Source of the DNA: Flavobacteriales bacterium UBA7325
GTDB taxonomy: Bacteria; Bacteroidota; Bacteroidia; Flavobacteriales_D; Crocinitomicaceae
Assembly (NCBI GenBank): GCA_002471375.1
Contig: DKPV01000062.1
Coordinates: forward strand, 1-53,036
Length of the DNA: 53,036 nt
Direction: 5' to 3'
A model generated the notes under the pieces. The model did no database searches. It was given only the letters and a program-made list of their open reading frames with translations, and was not told the origin of the DNA. A program made the translations under genes and the position numbers. Of this stretch, positions 41,964 to 50,706 are shown one piece after another. The first letter of the stretch is position 1, and each line of letters begins with the position of its first letter.

Positions 41964-43397
41964 ATGATGAAAAAACATATTTCGACTATTTTAATTTGCC
42001 TGATGGGCACATTTATCTTTGCCCAGGCTCCTTCAGAAATGACATATCAGTCTGTCGTGCGAAATGCTTCAGGAGCGTTGGTGTCAAATACAAATGTTGG
42101 TGCTCAATTTTCAATCCTTCAAGGATCCGTTAATGGAACAGCCGTTTTTGTCGAGTGGGTAACCGTTTTGTCTAATGACAATGGTTTAATAACTCATGAA
42201 ATTGGATCGACAACTACGATGGCAATCGACTGGAGCAATGGGCCGTATTTTATAAAAATTGAAATTGATCCTGCAGGAGGAACAAGTTTTACTTCTAGTT
42301 CGACATCACAATTCCTTAGTGTTCCTTACTCGCTTTATTCAGAGGTTGCTGAATCTGCAATTTGGGCTGATGGAGCTGACTATACAACGCTGACAAATGC
42401 TCCAACAAATGTGAGTGCATTTACAAATGATGCAGGCTATATTGCGAGTGCCAACACGCTTGATCAGGCATATGATGAAGGTGGCGCGGGACTTGGTCGA
42501 ACAATTACTGCGGACGCTGGTTCTGTGCTAATCAACAATAGCGGATCGAACTTGACTGGGCTAGAGGTGAACTCTGGGGTTGCAAATTCGAGTGCTGTCT
42601 TGGCTAATCAAACCTCTACTGGAGTTGCAATCAGAGCAGAGAGCACAAATCCATCGAATGGTTTTTCTACCATTCAAGCTTCGACGAATAGTTCAGTTTC
42701 TGTTAATTCTGCAATAATTGGAAGTAATTCAGGTGCTGGATATGGCGTAACTGGACAGTTGCCGCCAACATCAACAGGAGATGCTGGTGTTTATGGAAAC
42801 AACCTGAGAACTAACGGAGGTTATGGAGTTCTTGGAATTGGTTTCAATGGCGTTGTAGGTCAATCGGCATATGGTGATGGCTTTGCTGTATATGGATCGA
42901 ATACAGGGGCTACAGGACTTGGGATTGGAACGTACGGAATTGGATTTAATGGAGTTTATGGACAAACCACGAATGTTACTACCGGATGGTCTGGATACTT
43001 CACTGCTGATATTGGTGTTGCTGGCACAGGTTATGCTCTTGGCGGCTGGGTGAATGCCTCTGATGAGCGATTGAAGACGAATATCGTCGCAATCGAGAGT
43101 CCTCTGGAGAAATTGAGTCAGCTAAATGGCCGTCATTATACCATCACGTATAAAACGAAAAAACCAGATGGTGAAGTTGAAACTCATTCACGACTTCAAT
43201 ATGGTGTCATTGCCCAAGAAGTGGAAAGTGTATTCCCGGAAATGGTAAAAGAGAAATCAATTTTCAGTAATGCTGGAGATGATACTGTATACAAAACTGT
43301 TGAGTATACACAGCTAATTCCCGTTCTGTTGGAGTCAATCAAAGAATTGAATTTAAAAGTCGAGTCCTTAGAGCTAGAGTTAGAAAACTTGAAATAA
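41964..43397 (+). CDS. Exported tail-fibre-like protein with S74 self-cleaving chaperone domain
   Basis: The 477-residue protein has a signal peptide (ending TFIFAQ). Residues about 20-130 are the Bacteroidota-type MTYQSVVRNASGAL N-terminal domain. A Gly/Ser/Asn-rich fibre region follows (about 150-355). The C-terminal 110 residues are an S74 intramolecular chaperone: NASDERLKTNI (Ser and Lys of the predicted catalytic dyad), YGVIAQEVESVFPEMV and a final coiled coil (LKVESLELELENL). In phage endosialidases S74 helps trimerise the fibre and then cuts itself off. Here the signal peptide and T9SS neighbours point to a cell-surface fibre. The second Met is an equally possible start. Confidence 0.88.
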   Translation: MMKKHISTILICLMGTFIFAQAPSEMTYQSVVRNASGALVSNTNVGAQFSILQGSVNGTAVFVEWVTVLSNDNGLITHEIGSTTTMAIDWSNGPYFIKIEIDPAGGTSFTSSSTSQFLSVPYSLYSEVAESAIWADGADYTTLTNAPTNVSAFTNDAGYIASANTLDQAYDEGGAGLGRTITADAGSVLINNSGSNLTGLEVNSGVANSSAVLANQTSTGVAIRAESTNPSNGFSTIQASTNSSVSVNSAIIGSNSGAGYGVTGQLPPTSTGDAGVYGNNLRTNGGYGVLGIGFNGVVGQSAYGDGFAVYGSNTGATGLGIGTYGIGFNGVYGQTTNVTTGWSGYFTADIGVAGTGYALGGWVNASDERLKTNIVAIESPLEKLSQLNGRHYTITYKTKKPDGEVETHSRLQYGVIAQEVESVFPEMVKEKSIFSNAGDDTVYKTVEYTQLIPVLLESIKELNLKVESLELELENLK

Positions 43398-43401
43398 GAC
43401 T

Positions 43402-44040
43402 TTAGCGTATTCGCATCAAGATCTCTTTCATTTCTGAAAGAATCATCCCTGTTGCCCCCCAAACGACATGACCTTGTATATCGAAATAGGGCATGTCTTT
43501 AATCATTATTCCGCTCCGTAACTTTAGAGATTTTCTTCGAAGTATCGAATCGTCCATTAAGGATAATAAGTCAAATGAAATAATACTTTGAACTTCTCGA
43601 TCGTCAGGAATTAATGGAGGTAATTCTTCAACATAAAAAATATATGGCTGTACCAAGAAGTCAGACACGGGAATAAATACTTCAGTCAATTGAGATAAGT
43701 GTTCCCCATGACCAAAGGGAAGACCTACTTCTTCAAAGCACTCTCTTCGTGCGGTATATTCTAAATCAATGTCACCTGGATCTCGCTTGCCTCCGGGAAA
43801 ACTAATTTGGCCTCCATGCGTGCCTTCGTAATCCGGTCGCTCAATTAATAGGCATTCTAAACTTGTTCCATTTTTATGAAGGACAATTCCAACACCAGAT
43901 TCTCTATAAGTTTGTGATCGTGCTTTGGCTTTGCTCGATATGGGACGCTTCAACGGCATTAATGATCGGTGCGAATCTTCCCCAGGCAGTCCCAAAGAAC
44001 TGACTTTTTTGAAATGATCAATAATGTATTGGTGATCCAT
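43402..44040 (-). CDS. Coenzyme A pyrophosphatase (Nudix hydrolase, NudL-like)
   Basis: The 212-residue Nudix protein has GTHGGQISFPGGKRDPGD leading into the Nudix box with RRECFEEVG (residues 98-106). GGQISFPGGK is the extension typical of CoA-pyrophosphatase (UPF0035) enzymes, which hydrolyse CoA or acyl-CoA to 3',5'-ADP and phosphopantetheine. It converges on the S74 protein gene (4 nt apart), and its ATG overlaps the stop of the lipoprotein gene before it (TAATG). Confidence 0.92.
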   Translation of the reverse strand: MDHQYIIDHFKKVSSLGLPGEDSHRSLMPLKRPISSKAKARSQTYRESGVGIVLHKNGTSLECLLIERPDYEGTHGGQISFPGGKRDPGDIDLEYTARRECFEEVGLPFGHGEHLSQLTEVFIPVSDFLVQPYIFYVEELPPLIPDDREVQSIISFDLLSLMDDSILRRKSLKLRSGIMIKDMPYFDIQGHVVWGATGMILSEMKEILMRIR

Positions 44041-44639
44041 TAGATACGAACTGAAGCAAGGAGATCGATGAAGTCGTCATAGAGATAACCCATGTTCTCT
44101 TGTTTTCCAATCATTTGAAATACGAAGAATTCTTTACCAACCTGCAATGTAGCCGTGAAGTAAGATGACGATTCGCTATAAGAATTGGCAGAGCCGTGAA
44201 CTACTTGTATGTAGCCAGGGAATCCAACCTCCTTAGGAACAGGCTTTTTTATTGTGACATCATACTCTTCGAGAGATGCTTGGCGCTTCAAGATGTAATT
44301 ATCGTGAACGGCATCCAATAACTCAATGTCCTCTTCAAATGAATATTGATAATATCCTGCATCGTCATTATCGAAATATTCAACGCTAAAATTCAAATCC
44401 ATCATGTAAATAACATGAGTTGAGGCATAGTCAGTGAGAACGTATTGCTTTGTATAGTCTAGCTCAAAGAGCGAGGATAGCTCGAAAATTATTCCGTTGT
44501 ATGATTTTGGTTGCAAATCCGGAAGATCCATTCCGTTGTTCTTGATTTGCTCTATTGGTGAACTTCTATTTGCCGAAGGAGGACATGCTGTTAGTATAAA
44601 CAGTAATCCAAAGAGAGGTATGGTCTGTAAGAATTTCAC
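44040..44639 (-). CDS. Lipoprotein of unknown function
   Basis: I do not recognise this 199-residue protein. It has a lipobox (LFILTAC, Cys about 19) and an otherwise soluble body with a beta-rich C-terminal half (YFTATLQVGKEFFVFQMIG). It is the first gene of a two-gene unit with the CoA pyrophosphatase, with overlapping stop and start codons. A link between the two functions is not obvious. The product is probably anchored in the membrane facing the periplasm. Confidence 0.75.
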   Translation of the reverse strand: MKFLQTIPLFGLLFILTACPPSANRSSPIEQIKNNGMDLPDLQPKSYNGIIFELSSLFELDYTKQYVLTDYASTHVIYMMDLNFSVEYFDNDDAGYYQYSFEEDIELLDAVHDNYILKRQASLEEYDVTIKKPVPKEVGFPGYIQVVHGSANSYSESSSYFTATLQVGKEFFVFQMIGKQENMGYLYDDFIDLLASVRI

Positions 44640-44752
44640 TTGTACGAATATACGATTAATTCAATGTTTCTGATAGATTCAATTCTAACATTGATAAACG
44701 AAGAAATTCACTATCATCTTAAATTCTGAAATGCCAAGTAATATGGGCGACA

Positions 44753-44781
44753 GTGCAAAGTCCAAAAAACAATTATCTTTG
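44753..44781 (+). promoter_or_regulatory. Promoter of lgt (GTG-N18-TATCTTTG)
   Basis: TATCTTTG (44774-44781) matches TAnnTTTG, and 18 nt upstream lies GTG (44753-44755), one base off TTG. The GTG start codon of lgt follows 24 nt after the -7 box. Confidence 0.65.
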
Positions 44782-44804
44782 ATTGAAATCAATAATAATT
44801 TGAC

Positions 44805-45707
44805 GTGAATCTAGTAATAAATTGGGATGTGACTCCCGAAATAATCGAAGGTTGGAAGACCCCAAATTTTTATGGACTTCTATTTGTGACTGGGCTAATC
44901 ATAGGATACTTCGTGATCAAAAGAATGTACAAAAGAGAAGGTGTGCATGAGAAGTATCTAGATCAATTGGTTCTATATGTTGTAATCGCAACAATTGTGG
45001 GAGCACGACTAGGGCATGTGTTTTTCTACGGCCCGTATTTCGATGAGGTAGACCCCGTCACTGGCAGACTACTGCAGGAGGGTTACTTGTCACATCCTAT
45101 GTCAATTTTCAAAATTTGGGAGGGCGGACTTGCGTCGCATGGTGGTGCCCTTGCCCTAATTTTAGCATTGTATCTTTATTCGAGACGAGTTGTGAAATTG
45201 CCTATGATATGGATCCTTGATAGGATTGTTGCTCCTATTGCAATCGCCGCATGTTTCATTCGATTAGGTAATCTTATGAATAGTGAAATAGTAGGGGTGC
45301 CTACCAATGGTTTCTTTGCTTTTAGTTTTCCTAACTTCTACAACGAGGCACTAAATATTTATGATCCTACACCAAGGCATCCAGCTCAACTTTATGAGGC
45401 GATATCGTATATGGTAATCTTTATTTTTCTCCTTTTTATGTTCTGGAAAAAGAAGGCCTATGAAAAGAGAGGAATGTTATTCGGAAGTTTCTTGATTCTT
45501 CTATTCGGAGCTCGATTCTTTATAGAATTCATTAAACTCGGACAGACCGCTAGAGATGAAGTCTTTGCACTTAATACCGGCCAAATGTTAAGTATTCCAT
45601 TTGTTCTAGTAGGAGTTTATATTCTTTGGAGATCCTTCAAGAAAAAGACTGAACCACTCGAACTAAGTCGACTTAATTCAGATCCTTCACCAGCGAAGAA
45701 GGCATAG
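44805..45707 (+). CDS. lgt: Prolipoprotein diacylglyceryl transferase
   Basis: The 300-residue protein has about seven membrane segments and the Lgt motifs GARLGHVFFYG, GGLASHGGALA (His essential in the family), CFIRLGNLMNSEIVG and RHPAQLYEAI. The start is GTG, placed 24 nt after the promoter -7 box. Lgt transfers diacylglycerol from phosphatidylglycerol to the lipobox Cys, the first step for all the lipoproteins in this window. The last 35 nt overlap the convergent ATP-grasp gene. Confidence 0.95.
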   Translation: MNLVINWDVTPEIIEGWKTPNFYGLLFVTGLIIGYFVIKRMYKREGVHEKYLDQLVLYVVIATIVGARLGHVFFYGPYFDEVDPVTGRLLQEGYLSHPMSIFKIWEGGLASHGGALALILALYLYSRRVVKLPMIWILDRIVAPIAIAACFIRLGNLMNSEIVGVPTNGFFAFSFPNFYNEALNIYDPTPRHPAQLYEAISYMVIFIFLLFMFWKKKAYEKRGMLFGSFLILLFGARFFIEFIKLGQTARDEVFALNTGQMLSIPFVLVGVYILWRSFKKKTEPLELSRLNSDPSPAKKA

Positions 45708-46605
45708 TTTTCATGTAGTCGATTACTGCCTGGGCACACTGATCTACTGATGGTTCATGAAAACGGAACCACAATTCAGGTTCAATGAGTTCTAGTTCTC
45801 CTATGCAGAGTTCATCTTCGTTATTCCAAATGATGTCTACGCGCGCATATATAGGCTTTGGATCACAAGCTTCTATTGCTTGCTCGACAAAACGAATAAC
45901 TTCTTCGTCTGGCTCGTATTTCGTTACGGTCCCACCGAAATCGTCCTGAACCCTGAAGTCACCATCTTTCCCCTGTTTCAGAATCGAATGGCTGTATTTT
46001 CCTCCATATACCATACATGCGATTTCGCCTTTGGTTAGGATCTGATTTTGGAACTCTTGCAACAACATGCTCTCTTCAGAAATAAGTTCTTTATAAACTT
46101 CTGAGTGCTTATGAGCTCTTTCAGGTTTAAATCGATAGGTGTGTCTTGATCCACCTGAAATTGCGGGTTTCAATATGAATTCGTCCCAATCTAACGTACC
46201 AACAACTTCCTCTAAGGATCGTAAGTCACCAGTTTCTATAAATCGTGTATTTGGAATTCGCACGCCTTTTTGATCAAGGTCTTCTAGATAATGTTTGTCA
46301 ATGTTCCAATAGATCAATGATTTTTCATTGATTAGTTTTGTTTCAGTGCAAACAGCCTCTAGCCAGGAAGCAAATTCCTTATAGCGCTCGAAATAATCCC
46401 AGATGGTTCTGAATATTATGAATTCAGTACTTGTCCAGTCAAAATTTGGATCATCCCAATTAGTTCTATGTACTTTCAAGCCTTTTTTCTCAAGCGCATG
46501 AAAGAGCATATAGTCTTCATCTACTACATTCTGTGAATATTGGTCGTCATAGCTCGATTCCAAATAGCGGTGATCCGTTAGGATTGTGATGTCTATTTTT
46601 GACAT
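45673..46605 (-). CDS. RimK-like ATP-grasp protein
   Basis: The 310-residue protein has the ATP-grasp layout: FILKPAISGGSRHTYRF (ATP-binding Lys and Gly loop, about residues 145-161), MLLQEFQNQIL, GEIACMVYGGKYSH and the metal-binding end DIIWNNEDELCIGELELIEPELWF. It resembles prokaryotic glutathione-synthetase-like or COG0189 ligases, which join a carboxylate to an amine, but the substrate is unknown. It follows the PaaY-like gene by 9 nt on the same strand. Confidence 0.85.
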   Translation of the reverse strand: MSKIDITILTDHRYLESSYDDQYSQNVVDEDYMLFHALEKKGLKVHRTNWDDPNFDWTSTEFIIFRTIWDYFERYKEFASWLEAVCTETKLINEKSLIYWNIDKHYLEDLDQKGVRIPNTRFIETGDLRSLEEVVGTLDWDEFILKPAISGGSRHTYRFKPERAHKHSEVYKELISEESMLLQEFQNQILTKGEIACMVYGGKYSHSILKQGKDGDFRVQDDFGGTVTKYEPDEEVIRFVEQAIEACDPKPIYARVDIIWNNEDELCIGELELIEPELWFRFHEPSVDQCAQAVIDYMKTMPSSLVKDLN

Positions 46606-46614
46606 GGCTCAAGA

Positions 46615-47214
46615 TTATTGTTTTTTAATAGATTCCCAGGTGTTGTACATTGATTCCTGTTGAGGTCGATTTTCTTCGATTTCTCTGAGAGGATCACATT
46701 CATTCAATGAATCGGAGCATTCTTGAGGTAAAGCTTGGTAAAGTGCAGTCCCTTTTGATTTCCATCCAATCATCTCATCCGAGACCTCTTTTACAATTTT
46801 TGCAGGATTACCTACTGCGAGGCTTCGTCTGGGCAGGTTCATGTTCGCTGGAACAAAACTTAAAGCTCCAATTATGCAATCATCTCCCACCACAACATTA
46901 TCCATGATCACAGAGTTCATACCTATAAGGCAATTTTTTCCAATTGTTCCACCATGAATGATTGCTCCATGGCCAATATGTGCTTCCTCTTTCAGTAAAA
47001 CAGTGGTTCCGGGAAACATATGAATGGTACAGTTTTCCTGAACATTACAGCCGTCTTCAATAATAATTTGTCCCCAATCTCCTCGAATAGCTGCGCCAGG
47101 ACCAATGTATACATTTTCTCCAATGATTACATTTCCAGTAACGCTAGCCTTCGGATGAATGAAGCTACTTTCTTTTACAACTGGGATAAATCCGTTAAAT
47201 GAATATACTGACAT
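46615..47214 (-). CDS. Left-handed beta-helix acyltransferase/gamma-carbonic anhydrase-like protein (PaaY-like)
   Basis: The protein is about 199 residues from ATG 47214. It is built of hexapeptide repeats: SVTGNVIIGENVYIGPGAAIRGDWGQ and then GHGAIIHGGTIGKNCLIGMNS. Histidines fit the three-His zinc site of gamma-carbonic anhydrases (IHMF, HIGHG, IHGG). Its length and C-terminal extension match PaaY, a thioesterase of phenylacetate catabolism, but no other paa gene is in the window, so I leave the symbol empty. It leads a two-gene unit with the ATP-grasp gene. Confidence 0.85.
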   Translation of the reverse strand: MSVYSFNGFIPVVKESSFIHPKASVTGNVIIGENVYIGPGAAIRGDWGQIIIEDGCNVQENCTIHMFPGTTVLLKEEAHIGHGAIIHGGTIGKNCLIGMNSVIMDNVVVGDDCIIGALSFVPANMNLPRRSLAVGNPAKIVKEVSDEMIGWKSKGTALYQALPQECSDSLNECDPLREIEENRPQQESMYNTWESIKKQ

Positions 47215-47291
47215 AGGCAAAAGTTGTTTTCGTTAGTGGTAAAAGTAATAAATTGTACTTTTCCTCGTCAAAAGACTATACCTTTCAATGA

Positions 47292-47648
47292 ATGAGTTCG
47301 AAAATAATTTTTATTTACAATGCTAACACCGATCCAATAAGCGCTGCGGTGGATTATGCACATAAAGTATTTAAACCGTCAACCTACAAATGTGAACTCT
47401 GTTCGTTAACCCATCATAATTTGGGGCAAAGATCCGCATGGAAGGCTTTTAAAGCAAGGACTGAAGCGGATTTGGAGTTCTGGTATATTCGTCAGTTTGA
47501 AAAAAGGCACAAGGCGAAATATGAATATCCCATCATACTTAATAAAGTTTCTAATGGCTTTGAAGTCCTGATGTCAAAACAAGAAATAGCAGAATTAACT
47601 GGAGTTGAGGAGTTGATTCAAAAATTAGAGAACATTACTACAAAATAG
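47292..47648 (+). CDS. Conserved protein of unknown function with CxxC motif
   Basis: The 118-residue cytoplasmic protein has an N-terminal beta strand (KIIFIYNAN), then DYAHKVFKPSTYKCELCSLTHHNLG containing a CxxC pair, and a basic middle. The pattern recalls a family seen in several phyla and named only as hypothetical; I cannot name a function. The Tag glycosylase gene starts 2 nt after its stop, so the two are cotranscribed, which might hint at a nucleic-acid or stress role, but this is weak. Confidence 0.75.
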   Translation: MSSKIIFIYNANTDPISAAVDYAHKVFKPSTYKCELCSLTHHNLGQRSAWKAFKARTEADLEFWYIRQFEKRHKAKYEYPIILNKVSNGFEVLMSKQEIAELTGVEELIQKLENITTK

Positions 47649-47650
47649 AT

Positions 47651-48193
47651 ATGAGTTATTGCGAGTATTGTAAGTCACCAAAAACGAAACAAGTTCACAT
47701 TGATTACCACGATGAAGTCTATGGGTTTCCTGTGGAATCCGATAATGAGCTCTTTGGTCGCTTAACTTTGGAGATCAATCAGGCAGGGCTTTCTTGGGAA
47801 ATTATACTCAATAAAAAGAAATATTTTGCGTTAGCATTTGACGGGTGGAATGTTAGCAGGATTGCAAATTACGATAATGCTGATTTGGATAGGTTAATGA
47901 ATGACGCTTCGATAATACGGAATCGACGAAAAAGTGAAGCTACAATCCACAATGCTAAAGAAGTTTTGCAAATTCAGGCGGAATTTGGTAGCTTTAAGAG
48001 TTGGCTAGATCAGAATCATCCTAAATCAAAGGAGGAATGGGTGGTTTTATTCAAAACTCGTTTTAAATTTGTAGGAGGCGAGATTCTCAATGAATTTTTA
48101 ATGGGTACTGGATACTTGCCTGGAGCTCACGACAAAAATTGCCCGGTTTTTGATAAGATTAGTAAGTTCAACCCTAAATGGACAGAGATATGA
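47651..48193 (+). CDS. tag: DNA-3-methyladenine glycosylase I (Tag-like)
   Basis: The 180-residue protein has Tag family features: CEYCKSPKTKQVHIDYHDEVYGFPV at the N-terminus, ELFGRLTLEINQAGLSWEIIL (the helix with conserved Glu and Trp), RNRRKSEATIHNAKEV, and a C-terminal Cys (NCPVFDKI) that could ligand zinc. The enzyme removes 3-methyladenine from alkylated DNA. It is slightly divergent at the N-terminus from E. coli Tag. The stop overlaps the following gene by 4 nt (ATGA). Confidence 0.85.
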   Translation: MSYCEYCKSPKTKQVHIDYHDEVYGFPVESDNELFGRLTLEINQAGLSWEIILNKKKYFALAFDGWNVSRIANYDNADLDRLMNDASIIRNRRKSEATIHNAKEVLQIQAEFGSFKSWLDQNHPKSKEEWVVLFKTRFKFVGGEILNEFLMGTGYLPGAHDKNCPVFDKISKFNPKWTEI

Positions 48194-48843
48194 GAAATTT
48201 TTTATTGATAATTGTCTTACTCGTAAGTGGAACTATTTCTGCTCAAGTAAGTTTTAATGCAGGTGGTTCTGTAATGAAAGGGTTTAGCTCTCCGTGGTAC
48301 ACAGGATTTCATGCTGGCCTAGAGATTCCGCGCGATGATGCATTGTCATTTTATGGACGTGTGACCCATTTGTTTCACCAAACAGCAGAGGATTCAATTT
48401 CGTTCAATGCTCAAGCGATAGACTTTACTACAACTTTCCCATCAGTACTAACAGTAAAAGGATTGCCTTCAATGAATTATACGATCATCGAAGGCGGTAC
48501 TCGTTTCTACTTGGGGAACGGTTTTGATTTTGGATTTGCAGCATATGGTGGAACCAACTTCATGCTTGCATTGAATAAGGTGAAAGTGAATTATGATGAT
48601 TTTGATGAGACACTTTATGAGATTCAGCCAGCAGAGCGTGTAGATGGCGGTATTTTCGGAATTGGAGCTGGACTCCTAGGAGGAGTTAAGTACTCAGTAC
48701 CTCGCTACGGGACATTTTATTTTGACGCAGGAATCAGTTATTTATTCTTAGTTCAAGGAACACAACAGAATGTATACGGTGCCCTTCACAGTAGTCTCTT
48801 GTTCGCAATGAACCTTGGATACCGTTACGATATTGTTTGGTAG
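48190..48843 (+). CDS. Outer-membrane beta-barrel protein
   Basis: The protein is about 217 residues from ATG 48190, which gives a clean signal peptide (MRNFLLIIVLLVSGTISAQ); a Met 12 nt upstream lies inside tag. The rest alternates polar and hydrophobic residues with many Gly and aromatic positions (FYGRVTHLF, GFAAYGGTNF, LGYRYDIVW), typical of an eight-stranded OmpW/OmpX-sized barrel. The family is not identified. It overlaps tag by 4 nt and converges on the kinase gene. Confidence 0.78.
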   Translation: MRNFLLIIVLLVSGTISAQVSFNAGGSVMKGFSSPWYTGFHAGLEIPRDDALSFYGRVTHLFHQTAEDSISFNAQAIDFTTTFPSVLTVKGLPSMNYTIIEGGTRFYLGNGFDFGFAAYGGTNFMLALNKVKVNYDDFDETLYEIQPAERVDGGIFGIGAGLLGGVKYSVPRYGTFYFDAGISYLFLVQGTQQNVYGALHSSLLFAMNLGYRYDIVW

Positions 48844-48846
48844 AAT

Positions 48847-49710
48847 CTACCACCATCTTTTTTTCTGAATTTTAATAAGATCCTTTAAGACTTCTTCTAA
48901 GTTTTGGTAGCGCTCTTTTTGTGCTTCAACCAAAGCCTTTTTTACCGATTGTTTTTCCATTTTATTTGGCGGAGACTTGAATGAGTGTTTGTGACACATT
49001 TTTTCAATTACTTTGAATAGTTTCCTTGGTATCTCCGGGTGATCTTGAATTGGATGCGTGAGCTGAAGGTTCGTGAAGATACTCGGGTTTGGATGTGTCA
49101 GCGGAAGTTTACCAGTGTATAATCTCCAAAATGTAATTCCTAAGGTATAAATATCTGTAGTTTGATCAACTATTTCTAATTGATTGAGTAACAACTCTGG
49201 CGATGCAAAGCCCAGCGGAAAAACTACACTCCGATTCTCCACCGCAGCCTTATCTATCGCAAGGCCAAAATCAATGAGGTGACAATCTATACCCTTTATT
49301 GAGTCGTGAATAAGAATATTGCCTGGCTTGAGATCACAGTGTACAACATTTCTTGATTTCAATTCGGAAAACAGCGGTATGAGTGCTTGAACAAGCTTAA
49401 TCAAAAATGGTAGACGCTCTTTTTTTCGAAGTTTATTCCAGTATTCGTCGAGAGGGATGCCTTCCGCATAGTTTCTGATATAGTGTGCGCCGCTGTCCAA
49501 TTCGTCATAATAGATGGTAGTTGGTAATCCTATTTCGCTAAAGCTAAAACAGGACTCTTGTCTTAATCGAATAGTATTTGTGCCAGTGGCTACTTTTAAA
49601 ACTGCTTTTGACTTGGAGTCTTTATCCTCAACTAAGTAGACTTCGCCAAATTTCCGATGGGCCTGTTTCCCCATGCGCTCAACAATCCGATATTTATCAG
49701 CAATTTCCAC
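48847..49710 (-). CDS. Hanks-type Ser/Thr protein kinase, non-RD
   Basis: The protein is about 287 residues from GTG 49710 (VEIADKYRIVERMGKQ). A longer frame to 49863 would run through the divergent gene and is rejected. It is a kinase domain with no membrane segment: VLKVATG (Lys about 39), VVHCDLKPGNIL (catalytic Asp about 126, Asn about 131), LIDFGLA (147-153) and FASPELLL in place of APE. The catalytic loop has HCD where most kinases have HRD, so it is a non-RD kinase, often active without activation-loop phosphorylation. The glycine loop is unusual (MGKQAHRKFGEVY). Substrates are unknown. Confidence 0.85.
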   Translation of the reverse strand: MEIADKYRIVERMGKQAHRKFGEVYLVEDKDSKSKAVLKVATGTNTIRLRQESCFSFSEIGLPTTIYYDELDSGAHYIRNYAEGIPLDEYWNKLRKKERLPFLIKLVQALIPLFSELKSRNVVHCDLKPGNILIHDSIKGIDCHLIDFGLAIDKAAVENRSVVFPLGFASPELLLNQLEIVDQTTDIYTLGITFWRLYTGKLPLTHPNPSIFTNLQLTHPIQDHPEIPRKLFKVIEKMCHKHSFKSPPNKMEKQSVKKALVEAQKERYQNLEEVLKDLIKIQKKRWW

Positions 49711-49761
49711 GCTTAAATGTAGGTATTCGAGATTAAATTGAAAGTTAACTAACTTAGCGGG

Positions 49762-50571
49762 GTGAGTAAAATTCAGATTATTGCAGATGGAGGTGGAACT
49801 ACGACGAACTGGTGTTCGTTGCAAGCAGGAAGGAGGAGCTATTTTTCTTTGGAGAGCTATCATCCATCATTTTGGAATTCAGAATTTGAAGAACGCATTA
49901 AGGCCTATTGGAATTCGAAATTTAAACTCTCAGAGGTAGAACTTATTTTTTTTGGAGCAGGATGCTACCGATTAGACAAAAGAATGGAAGCCGAAGAAAT
50001 GTTTAAGCGGATTGGATTTACCGATGTATCAGTATTGTCAGATTTGCATGCTGCGGGATTTTCGAGCTTAGGAAAACAAAGTGGATGGGTCGCAATTGCT
50101 GGGACCGGATCCGTGCTGTTCAATTGGAGTGGAAGCGATGTTTTAGAGGTTGTAGGTGGTAAAGGTCGTGAGCTCGGAGATGAAGGAAGCGGGCATTATT
50201 TTGGTAAACTGGTTTTTGAAGCTTTCGAATCAAACGAATTGGAAGGCGATCAATTAGATCTTCTTCTGGACAGAATTAGCAAACATGATCTTGAGGTCTT
50301 GAAAATTGAGACGAGATTTTCTGAACTCTCTAGTCTACTTGTCAATGATCAAGGCTTGTTTTCGGAATTTCATGAGCAAAGCATTCGTCTGTTTTTTGAT
50401 TCATATCTGAACTCTGGGAGTGTATCACACATTCAAATGATTGGCGGTTATGCTTGGCATCTTCGATTGGTATTTAGTAAAATAGCGAAAGAATATAACG
50501 TTAAAATTGACGGAGTGATAAATGAGCCAATTGAGCCTCTCGTTGATCAAATAGCACTCTTCACTGAGTAA
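49762..50571 (+). CDS. BadF/BcrA-type sugar kinase (N-acetylglucosamine kinase-like)
   Basis: The 269-residue ASKHA-fold protein has IQIIADGGGTTTNWCS at the N-terminus (phosphate-binding loop), LSDLHAAGFSSLG, VAIAGTGSVLFNW (second phosphate motif) and GGKGRELGDEGSGHYFG. Family members include N-acetylglucosamine kinases and BadF ATPases; the length fits the Bacteroidota GlcNAc-kinase group. The start is GTG 49762, 51 nt from the divergent kinase start. No amino-sugar gene adjoins it, so the substrate is open. Confidence 0.82.
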   Translation: MSKIQIIADGGGTTTNWCSLQAGRRSYFSLESYHPSFWNSEFEERIKAYWNSKFKLSEVELIFFGAGCYRLDKRMEAEEMFKRIGFTDVSVLSDLHAAGFSSLGKQSGWVAIAGTGSVLFNWSGSDVLEVVGGKGRELGDEGSGHYFGKLVFEAFESNELEGDQLDLLLDRISKHDLEVLKIETRFSELSSLLVNDQGLFSEFHEQSIRLFFDSYLNSGSVSHIQMIGGYAWHLRLVFSKIAKEYNVKIDGVINEPIEPLVDQIALFTE

Positions 50572-50670
50572 AATGAAGTTTACGGAGGCTGGTGGATGAC
50601 TTTAACCGATGAAATGTTACGTTCGTCGTACAAATTATTTGGTTCGTAGAAAATCTAAAAATCGTAGCCA

Positions 50671-50678
50671 TATTTTTG
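50671..50678 (+). promoter_or_regulatory. -7 promoter element of the SiaC-like gene
   Basis: TATTTTTG matches TAnnTTTG, 28 nt before the ATG at 50707. I see no TTG at the usual distance upstream. Confidence 0.45.
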
Positions 50679-50706
50679 CGACTTTGCAGTAACTAAAGAA
50701 CGATTT

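Noticed and set aside
46615..47214. Phenylacetate degradation locus, suggested by the PaaY-like gene
   Set aside because: No other paa gene is present in the window and the neighbour is an ATP-grasp protein; the hexapeptide-repeat fold is shared by many enzymes.
49711..49863. N-terminal extension of the Ser/Thr kinase up to an upstream Met
   Set aside because: The extra 51 codons run antisense through the start of the BadF-type gene and do not look like protein; the kinase domain begins right after GTG 49710.
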